The notes under the pieces were generated by a model that did no database searches, was not told the origin of the DNA, and saw only the letters and a program-made list of their open reading frames with translations. Shown here one piece after another: positions 63,011 through 64,000 of a stretch of 64,000 nt of DNA. This stretch comes from CAYNWT01 sp964450955 (lineage in GTDB: Bacteria; Planctomycetota; Planctomycetia; Planctomycetales; Planctomycetaceae). Position 1 is the stretch's first letter. Each line of letters begins with the position of its first letter. The DNA is taken from positions 62,001-126,000 of the forward strand of contig CAYVFI010000009.1 in the NCBI GenBank assembly GCA_964450955.1, in the 5' to 3' direction. The position numbers and the translations under genes were made by a program.

Positions 63011-63082
63011 GAACCACTAATGGGCACGGATACGACACTAATGAAAAAGCATTAGTGACCAATTAGTGTCGATTAGTGGTTC
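63011..63082. repeat. Nested inverted-repeat element between convergent genes
   Basis: Outer arms GAACCACTAAT / ATTAGTGGTTC (63011-63021 and 63072-63082) enclose CACTAATG-AAAAAG-CATTAGTG (63036-63057). CGACACTAAT (63033-63042) can alternatively pair with ATTAGTGTCG (63062-63071). It may end transcription of both neighbours. Confidence 0.75.
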
Positions 63083-63092
63083 ACATGTTTCG

Positions 63093-63443
63093 CTACTTGC
63101 CGAAAGCTTCAGCAAACATGTCTTCGTTAAAGCCGATGTAAAGAGCCTTGCCTTTTCGCAGTGTCGGAGCCCGCAGGTTGCCGGTGGGGCCCAACATGAG
63201 TTTGGCGAGTGCATCGTCGTCGAGGTCGTCTTTCTTCAGGTCAACCTTTGTAATTTTTTTGCCCTTGCCCACCACAAGTTTGGTGACGCTTTTCAGCAGT
63301 TCCATGGCTTCGTCGCGACCGTACTTGATTTTCGTCGCGTTCACTTCTTCTTTGATGGTTGCATCATTCTCAGCAAGGAACCCCTGCGCTTTCTTGCAGG
63401 AAGTTCATCCAGGCCGGTGATAGCTCCAGTCGATTTTTGCCAT
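63093..63443 (-). CDS. ArsC/Spx-family thioredoxin-like protein, candidate selenoprotein (UGA at codon 13)
   Basis: One frame runs from ATG 63443 (AAGAG nine bases upstream) to TAG at 63093, interrupted only by TGA at 63407-63405. The protein reads MAKIDWSYHRPG-U-TSCKKAQGFLAE and continues through TKIKYGRDEAMELL to LMLGPTGNLRAPTLRKGK, the ArsC-fold ending (116 residues). The TGA stands at the first redox cysteine of a CxxC motif, giving U-T-S-C. A hairpin starts on the TGA (GAAC and CCTGC pairing with GCAGG and GTTC, 8-base loop), fitting a bacterial SECIS. Standard calling would give only an 83-residue fragment from GTG 63344. A recent Cys-to-stop mutation is the alternative. Confidence 0.8.
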
Positions 63444-63542
63444 GGGTGGTTGCTCTTTTGAGGTGAATCGTGTGTGAACGCGAGAGTATAGAGGCGAAGG
63501 AGATCTGGCCAAGTCAGTGCGTGGAAGATGCATGGTTGCGGG

Positions 63543-63599
63543 GTTTGAATATCCAATATCCAACAAGGAATCTCCAAGTTAGAAGTGGAACGCGGACTT
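63543..63599 (-). repeat. Dispersed intergenic repeat, copy 2
   Basis: Inverted copy of the element at 35786-35839, sharing the core GGAGATTCCTTGTTGGATAT and both flanks (AAGTCCGC, ATTCAAAC). Confidence 0.8.
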
Positions 63600-63621
63600 C
63601 ATGGTTCACCGCTCGCATTGG

Positions 63622-63671
63622 TCACCTCTCCCACTTGTGGGAGAGGTCGGGCTCTCAGGCCCGGGAGAGGG
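63622..63671 (-). repeat. Two-hairpin intergenic repeat, copy C
   Basis: On the minus strand: CGGGC-CTGAGA-GCCCG, then ACCTCTCCCAC-AA-GTGGGAGAGGT. Same layout and CTGAGA loop as copies A and B, but with changed stem bases that keep pairing. Confidence 0.85.
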
Positions 63672-63717
63672 CTCGCCAACCACGTCGCGTCGAGCGTGAA
63701 CCACCCGCCGTTCAATA

Positions 63718-64000
63718 CTAGTACCCCGCCGCCTGTCCATCCTTGCGCGACTCTGACGCTCCGTAGAACACGTCTTTTTCGGCGTCGTACATGATGCCCT
63801 GATAGCCGCCGTGCGAACCGACGTTGTAGCCAACCTTATGACCGCGTTTGACCAGTTGCCGGATGGTCTCGTAGTCGTATCCGGTTTCCAAAGATACGGT
63901 TCCGCCGTCTTCCATTTTGGTTCCTGTTGGTTGTGACGAACCGGTATGCAGGATGCGCGGAGCGTCGCCGGCTTCTTGAATGTTCATGCCGAAGTCCACG
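63718..64000 (-). CDS. Gamma-glutamyltransferase, C-terminal end (5' part outside window)
   Basis: About 93 residues visible, frame open to the window edge. The phrases DFGMNIQEAGDAPRILHTGSS, ETGYDYETIRQLVKRGHKV, GGYQGIMYD and the ending YGASESRKDGQAAGY are typical of the C-terminal part of the small subunit of gamma-glutamyltransferases. These periplasmic Ntn hydrolases cleave glutathione and other gamma-glutamyl compounds. The catalytic Thr lies outside the window. Confidence 0.88.
   Translation of the reverse strand, partial: VDFGMNIQEAGDAPRILHTGSSQPTGTKMEDGGTVSLETGYDYETIRQLVKRGHKVGYNVGSHGGYQGIMYDAEKDVFYGASESRKDGQAAGY

Noticed and set aside
63344..63443. Simple pseudogene explanation for the TGA-interrupted ArsC-family frame
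   Set aside because: Not excluded, but the rest of the frame is intact and the only stop falls on the one codon where Sec is expected, with a hairpin attached, so Sec is the better reading.
63345..63577. Separate 78-aa minus-strand ORF overlapping the candidate selenoprotein
   Set aside because: It is in another frame, has no family resemblance, and the TGA-containing frame is clearly the coding one.

Overview
The window reads as chromosomal DNA of a planctomycete (Planctomycetota). This rests on a DUF1559 pseudopilin-like protein with an H-X9-DG end, two-domain DUF1080 proteins, PQQ-propeller membrane proteins, a DUF1111 di-haem protein, an ECF sigma factor coupled to a Ser/Thr kinase, an extracellular RTX protein with an LExRxLL-type N-terminus, and wide spacing between genes. 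Genes lie on both strands in short operons. No rRNA, CRISPR array or prophage was seen. Both edges cut a gene: a polyketide synthase on the left and a gamma-glutamyltransferase on the right.

Layout. 0-4.4 kb: end of a type I PKS (ER-KR-ACP-TE) and a sulfotransferase. 4.6-7.9 kb (-): class II amidotransferase, small acidic protein, FMN glutamate synthase-like protein and DoxX-like protein. 8.3-15.1 kb: secreted phosphodiesterase, flavin disulfide oxidoreductase, membrane protein, malic enzyme. 15.4-18.1 kb: ECF sigma factor/kinase pair. 18.2-22.4 kb (-): DUF2892, aldehyde dehydrogenase, Tat-exported carbonic anhydrase, acetolactate synthase-like enzyme. 22.9-24.4 kb: a mobile patch with a group II intron remnant and two integron-type gene cassettes separated by a 141-bp attC site. 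24.7-33.6 kb: fasciclin protein, UPF1-like helicase, nitrilase with zinc-ribbon partner, PAS-LuxR regulator, exported hydrolase, DinB protein. 33.9-38 kb: RTX protein, beta-barrel-like protein, HNH endonuclease, tRNA-His. 38.2-43.3 kb: DUF1559 protein, three-tRNA cluster, Lon-N protein, exported rhodanese, SMI1/KNR4 protein, tRNA-Pro. 43.4-54.1 kb (-): envelope and signalling genes, including a WD-like propeller, Tat ankyrin protein, triple parvulin lipoprotein, FHA-GAF histidine kinase, PQQ protein, di-haem protein, RNase HII-like protein and DUF1080 lipoprotein. 54.4-59.7 kb (-): prfB, ugd and gyrA. 60.2-64 kb: a zinc-ribbon protein, a membrane Ser/Thr kinase, an ArsC-family candidate selenoprotein and the gamma-glutamyltransferase end.

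The most notable readings are these. (1) At 63093-63443 one open frame of the ArsC/Spx thioredoxin-like family is interrupted only by a TGA, placed exactly where the first redox cysteine of CxxC belongs, with a hairpin on the TGA; this is a likely selenoprotein that normal gene calling truncates. (2) A textbook attC site follows the ankyrin gene stop codon, the next gene starts just after it, and a decayed group II intron in the opposite orientation abuts that second cassette. (3) prfB carries the classic +1 programmed frameshift. (4) Three copies of a two-hairpin intergenic repeat show compensatory stem changes around an invariant CTGAGA loop. (5) Other dispersed inverted-repeat elements occur. 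(6) Several tRNAs have non-standard pairs. No selA/selB/selD and no integron integrase lie in the window.
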